Shown here: positions 51,431 through 60,026 of the stretch, piece after piece
How positions within the stretch are numbered: the first letter of the stretch is position 1
How the letters are laid out: each line of letters starts with the position of its first letter
Source of the DNA: Clostridia bacterium
GTDB lineage: Bacteria > Bacillota > Clostridia > Christensenellales > Aristaeellaceae
Direction of reading: 5' to 3'
NCBI GenBank assembly: GCA_017404985.1
Contig: JAFRBK010000019.1
Location: 1-64,000, forward strand
DNA length: 64,000 nucleotides
Program-made: the position numbers and the translations under genes
Notes under the pieces: generated by a model
What the model was told of the DNA's origin: nothing
Database searches by the model: none
Seen by the model: only the letters and a program-made list of their open reading frames with translations

Positions 51431-53461
51431 TCAGCCTTTTGGGGCCCTTTTGAACACCGGGATTTCATCCAGCGGCGCCGGAACCCGGAGGGTCTGCCCA
51501 CCGGAAACGGTTTCTCCGGTATTCACGTTCTCCCAGAGCCCTTCAGGCAGGTAAACGTCCCGCTCCCTTTCCCCCAGGTGCAACACCGGCGCCACCAGGT
51601 ATTTGCTGCCGAACATGTACTGGTCCTGCAGCTCCCAGCAGGCCGGGTCCTCGGGGAATTCGTAGAACATCGTGCGGATCAGGGGCGACCCGTTCTCGTG
51701 CGCTTCCCGGTACAGGTCCCGGATATAGTTGTGTAGGGAAATCCGGATATCATAGTATTTCTTCATGATCCGGTAGTTTTCTTCCCCGTAGCTCCACAGT
51801 TCATTCGGCTGTCCGGTGTGCAGGTATCCGCCGCCCCAGTCCCGGGTGTCCAGCGGGGGAATGTTATAGGGCCCCCGGTCTCCGTGCATCCGCAGCACGG
51901 CGGAATAGACCGCAAACTGGTACCAGCGGATCAGCAGCTCCCGGAACTCCGGTTCATCCACATCGTCCGTCATGAATCCGCCGATGTCGGTGGTCCACCA
52001 CGGAATGCCCGCCAGGCCCATGTTCAGGCCAGCCTGCAACTGGTCCCACATCGCCTCAAAGGTGCTGGGAACGTCTCCGGACCAGATGACGTTTCCGTAT
52101 TTCTGGCTTCCGGCCCACCCGCACCGGAGCAGGTTCACGGGGCTCTCCTCCCGGCCTTCGCTCATGGGGTCGAAGAACGCGCGGCTGAACAGCTGCGGAT
52201 ACAGGTTGCTGCAGCTCATAGCCGGGCCCGCATAGTAACGGTAATGGTCGAAGTCATACACGCCGTAATCCGGCTCGCTGTTGTCCAGCCAGAATCCGTC
52301 AATCCCCAGGTCGGCGTAGTTCCGTTTGCATACCTCCCAGATATACTTCCGGGTTTCCGGGTTGAAGGGGTCGATTTCCACGCAGTCGCCCTGATAGTCG
52401 TAGGTCTGCGCCGCGCCGCGCTCGGTCCGGATCAGCAGCCCCTTTTCCATCATGGGGCCGAAGTTCTCGCTCCTGCGGTCCACGCTAGGCCACACGGAAA
52501 CGATCACGCGGATCCCCATCCGGTGCAGCTCGTCCACCATGGCTTTGGGGTCCGGCCAGTAGGTTTTGTCAAACTTCCAGTCGCCCTGCACCGTCCAATG
52601 GAAAAAGTCGATCACGATCTGATCGATTTTGATGCCTTCCTTCTGATACTGCCGGGCTACCTCCAGCACTTCCTCCTGGGTCCGGTAGCGCAGCTTACAC
52701 TGCCACAGGCCCATCAGGCTTTCGGGGAACATGGGCGCCCGCCCGGTCACGCCGGTGTATTTTGCCAGAATGTCCTTCGGTTTTTCCCCGGCGCAGATCC
52801 AGTAGTCCATCTGCCGGGTGCTGTTCGCGGTCCATTCCGTATAGTTCTTTCCGAACACGGCGCTGCCCACCGCGGGGTTGTTCCACAGGAACCCGTACCC
52901 AAGGCTGCTGACCATAAAGGGAACGGTAATCTGGCTGTTGCGCTGAGCCAGCTCCAGAATATTTCCCTTCAGGTCCAGATAGGGCTGCTGGTACTGGCCC
53001 ATGCCGAAGAGCTTCTCGCCCTCGTTGGCATCGAACTTGACAGCCAGGCGGTATTCGCTTCCGCCGATGACGCCCTTCCATTCCCGGTTGACCACCTTCA
53101 GGCAGCGGCTCTCCCGGGAAAGTGTTCCGCCGTAGCTGCGGTAATACTCGCGCAGGATGGTTTTTCCGTTTTTCTCAAACTGGATGACGCCGGATTCATT
53201 CACCGTCGCGCTGATCGCGCCGTTGGTGATTTTCCCGCAGGGAACCGTCACCATGCCGTCCCCGGTCTTCAGCTCCTGCGTTCCGGTCTCCACCCGGCAC
53301 GCGCTTTCCTCCGGCGTTTCGGTCAGCGCCCAGTCGTTTCCGGTCCATCCGTCGTACAGCACCGCGCGCACCCGCAGGGCATCCTTCCCCCAGCCTTCAA
53401 TCTTCAGAGTCTCCCCGCCGCGGCGGGCAATCAGGGCTTTTTTCCCGGTCTGAAACTCCAT
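51431..53461 (-). CDS. GH31 alpha-glycosidase (alpha-xylosidase-like)
   Basis: 676 residues with AAGGAGAG before the ATG. The N-terminal beta-sandwich, then the GH31 barrel: IDQIVIDFFHW, the nucleophile region DGFWLDNSEPDYG (Asp in the W-x-D-x-x-E-P pattern), and GDVPSTFEAMWDQLQAGLNMGLAGIPWWTTDIGGF with the acid/base Asp. GH31 enzymes of this subgroup (DFFHW, NSEPD) act on alpha-xylosides or alpha-glucosides. No signal peptide, so the substrate is imported or internal. It is 30 bp downstream of the branching enzyme gene, which suggests a link to alpha-glucan turnover. Confidence 0.9.
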   Translation of the reverse strand: MEFQTGKKALIARRGGETLKIEGWGKDALRVRAVLYDGWTGNDWALTETPEESACRVETGTQELKTGDGMVTVPCGKITNGAISATVNESGVIQFEKNGKTILREYYRSYGGTLSRESRCLKVVNREWKGVIGGSEYRLAVKFDANEGEKLFGMGQYQQPYLDLKGNILELAQRNSQITVPFMVSSLGYGFLWNNPAVGSAVFGKNYTEWTANSTRQMDYWICAGEKPKDILAKYTGVTGRAPMFPESLMGLWQCKLRYRTQEEVLEVARQYQKEGIKIDQIVIDFFHWTVQGDWKFDKTYWPDPKAMVDELHRMGIRVIVSVWPSVDRRSENFGPMMEKGLLIRTERGAAQTYDYQGDCVEIDPFNPETRKYIWEVCKRNYADLGIDGFWLDNSEPDYGVYDFDHYRYYAGPAMSCSNLYPQLFSRAFFDPMSEGREESPVNLLRCGWAGSQKYGNVIWSGDVPSTFEAMWDQLQAGLNMGLAGIPWWTTDIGGFMTDDVDEPEFRELLIRWYQFAVYSAVLRMHGDRGPYNIPPLDTRDWGGGYLHTGQPNELWSYGEENYRIMKKYYDIRISLHNYIRDLYREAHENGSPLIRTMFYEFPEDPACWELQDQYMFGSKYLVAPVLHLGERERDVYLPEGLWENVNTGETVSGGQTLRVPAPLDEIPVFKRAPKG

Positions 53462-53491
53462 GGGTTATCTCTCCTTATGCATCAATGAATC

Positions 53492-55525
53492 TTATTGTTG
53501 CTCTTCGATTCTCTCCAGCACCATGGCCGTCCGGCAGGGGGAATACACGTTGAATCCCAGTCCCTGCCCTTCGTGGTATTCCGTCTGGTAAACATAATTG
53601 TGGTCGATGCTTCCCGCGCCGCCGAACCGCGCCTCGTCGCTGCTCAGGATCACCCGGTACCGTCCCTCTCCCACCGTGTGGGCGTGCAGGAAGAAGTTGG
53701 TTTCGGAATAGCTGTTGTGGAAGTTCACCACAAACAGCAGCTTCCCGCGGCTGTAAGTGATAATCTTCCGGTCCTGGTCGATCCACAGGCTGACGGCATA
53801 AGGATCATCCAGCAGGTAGTGCTCCCTGGCCATGTTGATCATAGCCTTGTCAAAATCGTTCAGCCACTCGTATTTCAGCTGGGAATTGTCCACCAGGGAC
53901 CACTGCCGGCGGCAGTATTTGTAGCTCCAGCCGTTCCCTTCCCGGGGGAAGTCGATCCATTCCGGATGGCCGAACTCATTGCCCATGAAATTCAGGTAAC
54001 CGTTTCCGCCCAGGCTCATGGTGAACAGCCGGATGATCTTGTGCAGTTCGATGGCCCGGTCCATGGTCGGGGTATGGTAGTCCTTCATCATGCCGGTATA
54101 CATTTCGGCATCCGCCATGCGGAACAGGATGGTCTTGTCCCCCACCAGCGCCTGGTCGTGGCTCTCGCAATAGCCGATCACCTTTTCCTGGGGCCGGCGC
54201 GTGGTCATTTCGTGCCACAGGGCGTGCATCTGCCAGTCCTCGTCCCGGGTGTCCTTCAGCAGCTTGATCCAGTAGTCCGGCTCGCCCATGCTCAGCCGGT
54301 AGTCAAAGCCGATGCCACCCTGTTCGATGGCCAGGCACATGCCGGGCATGCCGCTCATGTCCTCCGCGATGGACAGCGCGTTGGGATTAACCTCGTGGAT
54401 CAGCTCGTTGGCCAGCTGCAGGTAGTTGATCGCCTCCAGGTCCGTGTTCATGTTGAAATACATATCGTAGTTGGTGAAGGCGGATCCGAGCCCGTGGTCG
54501 TGGTAGATCATGCTGGTAACACCGTCGAAGCGGAAACCGTCAAAATGGTACTCCGTCAGCCAGAACTTCAGGTTGCTCAGCAGGAAGTGCAGCACCTCCG
54601 GCCGGCCGTAGTTGAACAGCTTGGTGCCCCAGGCGGGGTGCCAGCCCCGGTCTCCGCTCAGGAAATACTGCTCGTCCGTGCCGTCCTGAAGGTACAGGCC
54701 TTCGCCCACGTTCGGGCAGGCATGGCTGTGAACCACGTCCAGCAGCACCCGGATGCCCATGCTGTGGGCTTTGTTGATCAGGTATTTCAGGTCTTCCGGC
54801 ACGCCGTACCAGTGGGCCGCGGCGAAGAAATTCGTCACCTGGTATCCGAAGCTCCCGTAGTACGGGTGCTCCTGAATCGCCATCAGCTGGATCGTGTTGT
54901 ACCCCAGGTCCCGCACCCTGGGCAGAATATTGTCGGCGAATTCCCGGTAGGTTCCGATGCCTTCCTTGTCCTGGGCCATGCCGACGTGCGCCTCGTAAAT
55001 CAGCGGCGCGTCCGGGCGCTTTTGCAGGAACTCAGCGTCTGTCCATTCGAAGGCGGTTTCGGGAGCCCATACCTGGGTGCAGAGCTTTTTGAAGCTTTCG
55101 TCCATGCTGACCTTGGTACTGTAGGCCGGCAGCCGTTCAAACCAGTTGTCCCCTCTCCGGACCCATAGCTTCACATACTGGCCGTGCTTCAGGGCGTCTT
55201 TCCCCTCCAGACGGATCTCCCAGTTGCCGTTGTCCAGCCGCTCCATCGCGCCTTCATTGCGGTTCCAGTCGTTGTAATCCCCGATCAGCCGCACTTCGTC
55301 CGCGCCGGGCAGCCATTCCCGGAAAACCCAGCCGTTCTCTGTCCGGTGGAATCCGTAATACAGGAAGCCGTTGGCAAAATCATTGAGCGTCTCCGCGCCT
55401 TCCGCGATCTGCCAGCGCCGCTCCTTGAACCGGTTCATGCGCAGCTCGATATCGCCCGCATGGGGTTCCAGCCAGGGGTCAATGGAAGTGATTTCATAGG
55501 GGGGAATGATTTTTCGGACGTCCAT
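53492..55525 (-). CDS. glgB: 1,4-alpha-glucan branching enzyme, eukaryote-like type
   Basis: 677 residues from the ATG at 55525 (GAAGGAGG upstream). A CBM48 domain (FREWLPGADEVRLIGDYNDWNR), then a GH13 barrel with FRFDGVTSM (nucleophile Asp), SIAEDMSGMPG (acid/base Glu) and GYCESHDQAL (third Asp), and a C-terminal beta domain. EDMSGMPG...EQGGIGFDYRLSM and the overall length match the plant/yeast type of branching enzyme better than the usual bacterial GlgB. It makes alpha-1,6 branches in glycogen. No other glycogen genes (glgC, glgA, glgP) are nearby. Confidence 0.93.
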   Translation of the reverse strand: MDVRKIIPPYEITSIDPWLEPHAGDIELRMNRFKERRWQIAEGAETLNDFANGFLYYGFHRTENGWVFREWLPGADEVRLIGDYNDWNRNEGAMERLDNGNWEIRLEGKDALKHGQYVKLWVRRGDNWFERLPAYSTKVSMDESFKKLCTQVWAPETAFEWTDAEFLQKRPDAPLIYEAHVGMAQDKEGIGTYREFADNILPRVRDLGYNTIQLMAIQEHPYYGSFGYQVTNFFAAAHWYGVPEDLKYLINKAHSMGIRVLLDVVHSHACPNVGEGLYLQDGTDEQYFLSGDRGWHPAWGTKLFNYGRPEVLHFLLSNLKFWLTEYHFDGFRFDGVTSMIYHDHGLGSAFTNYDMYFNMNTDLEAINYLQLANELIHEVNPNALSIAEDMSGMPGMCLAIEQGGIGFDYRLSMGEPDYWIKLLKDTRDEDWQMHALWHEMTTRRPQEKVIGYCESHDQALVGDKTILFRMADAEMYTGMMKDYHTPTMDRAIELHKIIRLFTMSLGGNGYLNFMGNEFGHPEWIDFPREGNGWSYKYCRRQWSLVDNSQLKYEWLNDFDKAMINMAREHYLLDDPYAVSLWIDQDRKIITYSRGKLLFVVNFHNSYSETNFFLHAHTVGEGRYRVILSSDEARFGGAGSIDHNYVYQTEYHEGQGLGFNVYSPCRTAMVLERIEEQQ

Positions 55526-55550
55526 GGTTCTGCCTCCTTCAGCTCCCGGT

Positions 55551-56579
55551 TTATTCATTTCCAAGGGGTTCTTCCGTGATTTCCGTGATGTTTCCATCCT
55601 GGTCATAGGAATACGTAAGGGCGCCGGCGCCATTCGCATTCGGGACCCGGTTTCCGTCCGCATTCAGGAAGTATTCCTTCACGATTCTGCCGTTCTTCCG
55701 GATCCGCACGAGCGTCACATAACCTTCCGCCCGCTCCACAGGCTTTCCGTCCAGGTCATACCGGGTGATTCGTTCCTCCTCGTCAGAAGGATAGACGGTT
55801 TCCTCCCAGGCATATCCGGTATTCCGGTCCGTCAGTCTTCCGTCCGCGGAGTAATATTTGACGGATGTCTCGCGACCTTTCTTGTCCAGCGTGATCTCAG
55901 ACCGGCTCCACCCGTCCGGGCAGGTGGCCGGGGACCCGTTGGCATGCTGGTATTCGATCCCGACAATCTGGTTCTTCTTGTTCACCTTCTGGATCATAAT
56001 CGCGTAGCCGTCCGCCCCGTCGGTCGGGTTGCCCGCGGCGTCCAGATAGGTGCGCTTCGTCATAGTTTTTCCGCGAAATTCGCATTCGAACGCCGCATAT
56101 CCCAGGGACGGCACCATGGTCCGCTTTTTGTCGATCCCGTAATAGGACTGGCGGCGGACGGCGCCGAAACTGGTGTAAGCAATCGTGACCCGGGCATACT
56201 GCCGGTTGTTCATCGTAATCCGGCCGTTGCTGTCCAGGAACACAATCTCGGTCACCCGGCCCTTTCCGTCGGTGGTAACCGCCTGGCCATAGTATCCGCC
56301 GTTTGCCTCGCAGGGCTGCCCTTCCGCGTCAAAATAGGTCTCTGTCGTGGTTCCCCCGCCCCGCGTGTAGGTCACGATGGCATACCCATCCGGGCCCTCC
56401 GCCGGCGCACCGGTTTCATCCATCCAGGTCACGCGGACCAGTTTCCCATTCTTCTTTTCTTCGTTTTTCGTCAGTTCGCCCCGGGCCCCGGCCATCCAGA
56501 GAATGCACAGGAGCCCTGCCAGAAGTGCAGCCGCTCGTTTTCCTGTTTTCAAAACAGCATCACCCGCTCTGTAACTCAT
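55551..56579 (-). CDS. Secreted protein with seven about 45-residue tyrosine/glycine repeats
   Basis: 342 residues as drawn from the ATG at 56579. A TTG at 56552 (starting KTGKRAAALLAGLLCILW) would give a more typical signal peptide, but neither has a strong ribosome binding site. The mature part is built of repeats around a core like YxDAxGxPxxxxxGYA: YFDAEGQPCEANGGYYGQ, YLDAAGNPTDGADGYAI, YYSADGRLTDRNTGYAWE, YDLDGKPVERAEGYVT, YFLNADGNRVPNANGAG and two weaker ones. They recall YD/WG-type repeats. It is exported and probably a beta-rich surface protein. It is 25 bp upstream of glgB on the same strand, an unexpected partner. Confidence 0.7.
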   Translation of the reverse strand: MSYRAGDAVLKTGKRAAALLAGLLCILWMAGARGELTKNEEKKNGKLVRVTWMDETGAPAEGPDGYAIVTYTRGGGTTTETYFDAEGQPCEANGGYYGQAVTTDGKGRVTEIVFLDSNGRITMNNRQYARVTIAYTSFGAVRRQSYYGIDKKRTMVPSLGYAAFECEFRGKTMTKRTYLDAAGNPTDGADGYAIMIQKVNKKNQIVGIEYQHANGSPATCPDGWSRSEITLDKKGRETSVKYYSADGRLTDRNTGYAWEETVYPSDEEERITRYDLDGKPVERAEGYVTLVRIRKNGRIVKEYFLNADGNRVPNANGAGALTYSYDQDGNITEITEEPLGNE

Positions 56580-56613
56580 TGATGATTGGTTCGGTTTGAT
56601 AGATACTAATAAC

Positions 56614-56622
56614 AGTATACCA
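56614..56622 (-). promoter_or_regulatory. Extended -10 upstream of the repeat protein-glgB-GH31 operon
   Basis: TGGTATACT on the minus strand; the leader to the ATG at 56579 would be about 28 bases. Confidence 0.5.
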
Positions 56623-56636
56623 GAGATTCCGGCTGA

Positions 56637-59006
56637 TTACAACCGACGCTCCTGTTTTCTTCTCTTCCGGATGGCCATCGTCACGGCCACCACAATCGCC
56701 GCCCCAAGGGAGCCCAGCAGGAGCAGCGCGATCCATCCGTTCGCGTCCAGCGGCACCAGGAAAAAGATATCCTTCAGGAAGAGGCAGGCGAACACAAACG
56801 CCGAAGCCATGCCTGCCAGCACCGCGATGCGCAGCTTGTTCAAGGGCATGCAGGTCAGGAAAAGCACCGTATAGCTGATAACTCCCGCCAGAATGGTGGC
56901 CATCGTGCTGCACATGGCCCGGTCCCATCCGAACCCTGTCAGGGCCATCGAAGCGGAGGCGCAGACCGTCACCGCGATCCCGCCCGGAAGCGCATTGCCG
57001 AGGATTGTTTTCAGGAAGCTGCCCCGGACTGGTTCGTCGTTCGGCTCCAGTGCCAGGAAAAAACCGGGAATACCGACCATCAGGGAGGACACCAGCGTCA
57101 TCTGGATCGGCTGGAAGGGATAGGCTCCCGGGAAGAACAGCATCAGCACGCTCAGCCCGAAGCTGAACAGGGTTTTCATCAGGAAAAGGCTGGCCGCCCG
57201 GGTGACGTTGTTGATCACCTTCCGGCCTTCCTTCACAATCTGGGGCATCACGGTGAAGTCATTGTTCAGAAGCGTCAGCTGCGCCGCATGCCGAGCCGCG
57301 TCGGAACCGCCAGCCATGGCAATGGAGCAGTTCGCTGTTTTCAGCGCCGGAATATCGTTCACGCCATCCCCGGTCATGGCCACATAATGGCCTTGGTTCT
57401 TCATTGCCGTCACCAGGGCTTTTTTCTGTTCCGGGGTCACCCGGCCGAACACCGTGTATGTTTCGCAGGCCTCTGCCAGGGCTTCCTCAGTCTGCAGCGT
57501 GGTGGCGTCCACCGTCTTGTCCCAGCCTTCCAGGCCTGCCTGCTTCGCAATCAGGGAAACCGTCAGCGGATTGTCGCCACTGATGACTTTCAGATGGACC
57601 TCCTGCTTCCGGAAATACGCCATTGTATCCTGCGCGCCGGGCCGGATCTGGTCTGTCAGGCAGATCAACCCCAGAATCCGCCGAATTTCCGGAAGGGTTT
57701 CCTCTGTCACGAGCCCAGTTCCCTCCGCCAGAACCATCACGCGCTGGCCTTCCCCCGCCAGGGCGTTCACCCGTTCCCAGAGATCCTCCGGATACCGGTC
57801 GCCCAGCACGAATTCAGGCGCGCCCATCACCAGCATCGTGCCGTCGCCGAAGGTTGCGGCGGATTTTTTCCGTTTGCTGGAGAAGTGCATCACGGCTCTC
57901 GGTTTTTCATCCCCCGGCGGCACCGCTTTCCGCAGGGCATCCAGCGTGCTTCCCCCGGCGTCAAAGGCCCCCAGGAAACGGCTCAGCGCCACCCGGGTTT
58001 CTTCCTCGCTGGCTTCCACGCCTTCGATGTGGTTCAGCTCCATGTCTCCGCTGGTGATGGTGCCGGTCTTGTCCAGGCAGAGTATGTCGGACCGGGCCAG
58101 GGTTTCGATGCCGGCCAGTTCCTGCACCAGAGTCTTCCGCGCCGCCAGGCGTATCACGCCGACAGCCATGGCGATGCTGGTCAGCAGGATCAGCCCCTCC
58201 GGAATCATGCCGATCATGGCTGCCACGGCGGAAGGAACCGCCTCCTTGATCGGGATCTTGCTGATCAGGACCTGTTTGAGGAACAAAAGCACACCCAGCG
58301 GCACCAGCACCATGCTGTCAAACCGGATCAGGCGGTTGAGCTCCGTCATCAGGGCGGAACCCGGCCGCGCCGTCTTCCGGGCTTCCCGGGTCAGCCGCCC
58401 GGCATAGCTTTCATCGCCGACATAAACCATCTGGGCGGTCAGGCGTCCCTCGGTGATGTAGCTGCCTGAATACAGCCAGTTGTTGATGCTCTTCGGGATT
58501 GCGTCGCTTTCGCCCGTCAGCAGGCTTTCCATCGCGCTGCCGTTTCCGGAAATCACCACGCAGTCCGCCGCCACCTGGTCTCCGCCCCGGAGGACCACCA
58601 GGTCCCCCGCCACGGTTTCCTCCGGCGGAACGGCCACTTCCTTGCCATTCCGGATCACGTGCACAGTCGGCGTGTTCAGCAGCTGCAGCTGCCGGATGGT
58701 CTGCTGCGCCTTGTATTCCTGCACCGTGCCGATGACGATGTTGGCGATCACAATCAGCAGAAACAGCATATTCCGGTAGCTTCCGACCAGCAGCAGGCAG
58801 ATGGCCAGGGCAAAGTTCAGGAAGTTGAACAGGGTGAACACGTTCCCGGCGAAGATCTTCTTGAAGCTCTTCCCCTGGTCATCGGTCAGCCGGTTGGCCA
58901 GTCCTTCCTCCCGGCGCTGCTGCACCTGTTCCTCCGTCAGCCCCTGATCGTCTGTGTATTGAAACCCCTTCGGCAGTTCCGAAGGCAGTTGAAGCACTTT
59001 ATCCAT
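56637..59006 (-). CDS. Cation-transporting P-type ATPase (CtpE-like)
   Basis: 789 residues. Landmarks: LLTGESDAIPK (actuator), Asp312 in LCLDKTGTITSG, VISGDNPLTVS and MTGDGVNDIPALKTANCSIAMAGGSDAARHAAQ. The membrane motif MIGMIPEGLILLTSIAMAVGVIRLA and the very short nucleotide-binding domain resemble mycobacterial CtpE, linked to Ca2+ uptake; it lacks the heavy-metal CPC and N-terminal metal domains. About ten membrane helices. The ion is not certain. It is the second P-type ATPase in the window and not close to the MgtA type. Confidence 0.86.
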   Translation of the reverse strand: MDKVLQLPSELPKGFQYTDDQGLTEEQVQQRREEGLANRLTDDQGKSFKKIFAGNVFTLFNFLNFALAICLLLVGSYRNMLFLLIVIANIVIGTVQEYKAQQTIRQLQLLNTPTVHVIRNGKEVAVPPEETVAGDLVVLRGGDQVAADCVVISGNGSAMESLLTGESDAIPKSINNWLYSGSYITEGRLTAQMVYVGDESYAGRLTREARKTARPGSALMTELNRLIRFDSMVLVPLGVLLFLKQVLISKIPIKEAVPSAVAAMIGMIPEGLILLTSIAMAVGVIRLAARKTLVQELAGIETLARSDILCLDKTGTITSGDMELNHIEGVEASEEETRVALSRFLGAFDAGGSTLDALRKAVPPGDEKPRAVMHFSSKRKKSAATFGDGTMLVMGAPEFVLGDRYPEDLWERVNALAGEGQRVMVLAEGTGLVTEETLPEIRRILGLICLTDQIRPGAQDTMAYFRKQEVHLKVISGDNPLTVSLIAKQAGLEGWDKTVDATTLQTEEALAEACETYTVFGRVTPEQKKALVTAMKNQGHYVAMTGDGVNDIPALKTANCSIAMAGGSDAARHAAQLTLLNNDFTVMPQIVKEGRKVINNVTRAASLFLMKTLFSFGLSVLMLFFPGAYPFQPIQMTLVSSLMVGIPGFFLALEPNDEPVRGSFLKTILGNALPGGIAVTVCASASMALTGFGWDRAMCSTMATILAGVISYTVLFLTCMPLNKLRIAVLAGMASAFVFACLFLKDIFFLVPLDANGWIALLLLGSLGAAIVVAVTMAIRKRRKQERRL

Positions 59007-59101
59007 ACATTCCCCATTCCTTTTCTTTCTTCCTCCGGCTTTTCCGGATTGAGTTCATACTAAGGTTTCCGCCCCAAAAAGTCAAGGAACAGAAAAATCC
59101 G

Positions 59102-59153
59102 AAAAAACAAAAAGAAAAGCTCCGAACCCATTGAAACAACGTGCTCAGAGCTT
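59102..59153 (-). terminator. Terminator after the tRNA-Thr gene
   Basis: A 9-bp stem (59145-59153 with 59117-59125) around a 19-base loop, followed on the minus strand by a T-rich run (TTCTTTTTGTTTTTTC). Confidence 0.7.
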
Positions 59154-59154
59154 G

Positions 59155-59230
<76 letters not shown>

Positions 59231-59232
59231 AT

Positions 59233-59248
59233 GTTGTCTTTCGACAAC
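59233..59248 (-). other. Hairpin in the tRNA leader
   Basis: GTTGTC GAAA GACAAC: a 6-bp stem closed by a GNRA tetraloop, two bases upstream of the mature tRNA 5' end and downstream of the promoter. It may guide RNase P processing. Confidence 0.55.
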
Positions 59249-59254
59249 GACGGT

Positions 59255-59283
59255 ATTCTATCACAGGAAAATAGAAAATGCAA
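59255..59283 (-). promoter_or_regulatory. Promoter of the tRNA-Thr gene
   Basis: On the minus strand TTGCAT (59283-59278), a 17-base spacer and TAGAAT (59260-59255). A TG precedes the -10 by one base (TGATAGAAT). Confidence 0.8.
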
Positions 59284-59363
59284 GCTAAAATTTGGAGATT
59301 TTTTTGCTTTTCATTTTCATTTTCAAAAGCGCCCCGGTTCATGCCGAACCGGAGCGTTTTGTT

Positions 59364-60026
59364 TTAAATGCTGTATTCAGCGCCGCATTCCTCCGCGAAG
59401 GCTTCCGGATCCAGGAAGCTGAAGTTCCGGTGCAAAAGCTGGTCCCGGCGGTAGGTGACGTTCATGATCTCTTTCCCGTCGGACAGTGCCTGGACCGCAA
59501 CCTCCTCCACCGGGAGGCAGGCAAACAGATCCCGGGCAATCCGGATGCTTACGGCGGCACAGTAGGCCCGGGGCTTTTTCTCCAGGTACTCCGCCTTGGC
59601 GGTAAAGCGGCTTTCCAGCCGTTCCGCGCCGACCGGTTGAATCCTGATATCATCGGCAAACTCGGTCAGTTCGCCCAATGGGTTGCTGATCTTCAATACC
59701 TCGGCATAGGCCTTCAGGTCGCCGGCCAGCACTGCGGCAGCTTTTTCATGGAAGAAACGCCAGAGTCGGGCGTCCGCCAGCCCATCCGAAGGCCTGCTGT
59801 GGCTCAGGGCATCGGTCCAGTCAATAGTTTCATCCGCGGTTTTCCAGAGGTTGCCGATGCCGATCACAGGCTGATCCACCACCACTTTTTTCGGCTTTTC
59901 CTTTTTCGGCTTGGGCTCCGCGGCCACCGGCGCGGTGTCCGTTTTTCCCCACAGGTCGCCTGCGATTTTCCTCAGCTGTTTTGCGATCTCGCTTTCCACG
60001 GGCAGGCTGTTCTTATTCTCTGCCAT
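59364..60026 (-). CDS. Unknown 220-residue protein coupled to the AAA+ ATPase
   Basis: No family recognised. Residues 1-35 are a charged helix (ESEIAKQLRKIAGDLWGK), 36-50 a lysine/proline linker (EPKPKKEKPKKV), and the rest a mixed domain with WRFFHEKAAAVLAGDLKAYAEVLKISNPLGEL and YCAAVSIRIARDLFACLP. No signal peptide or membrane helix, so cytoplasmic. The start overlaps the ATPase stop (TGATG), so the two proteins are almost surely made together; it could be an adaptor or substrate-delivery partner. The closely spaced second N-terminal acidic/basic pattern suggests a tether to another protein. Confidence 0.75.
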   Translation of the reverse strand: MAENKNSLPVESEIAKQLRKIAGDLWGKTDTAPVAAEPKPKKEKPKKVVVDQPVIGIGNLWKTADETIDWTDALSHSRPSDGLADARLWRFFHEKAAAVLAGDLKAYAEVLKISNPLGELTEFADDIRIQPVGAERLESRFTAKAEYLEKKPRAYCAAVSIRIARDLFACLPVEEVAVQALSDGKEIMNVTYRRDQLLHRNFSFLDPEAFAEECGAEYSI

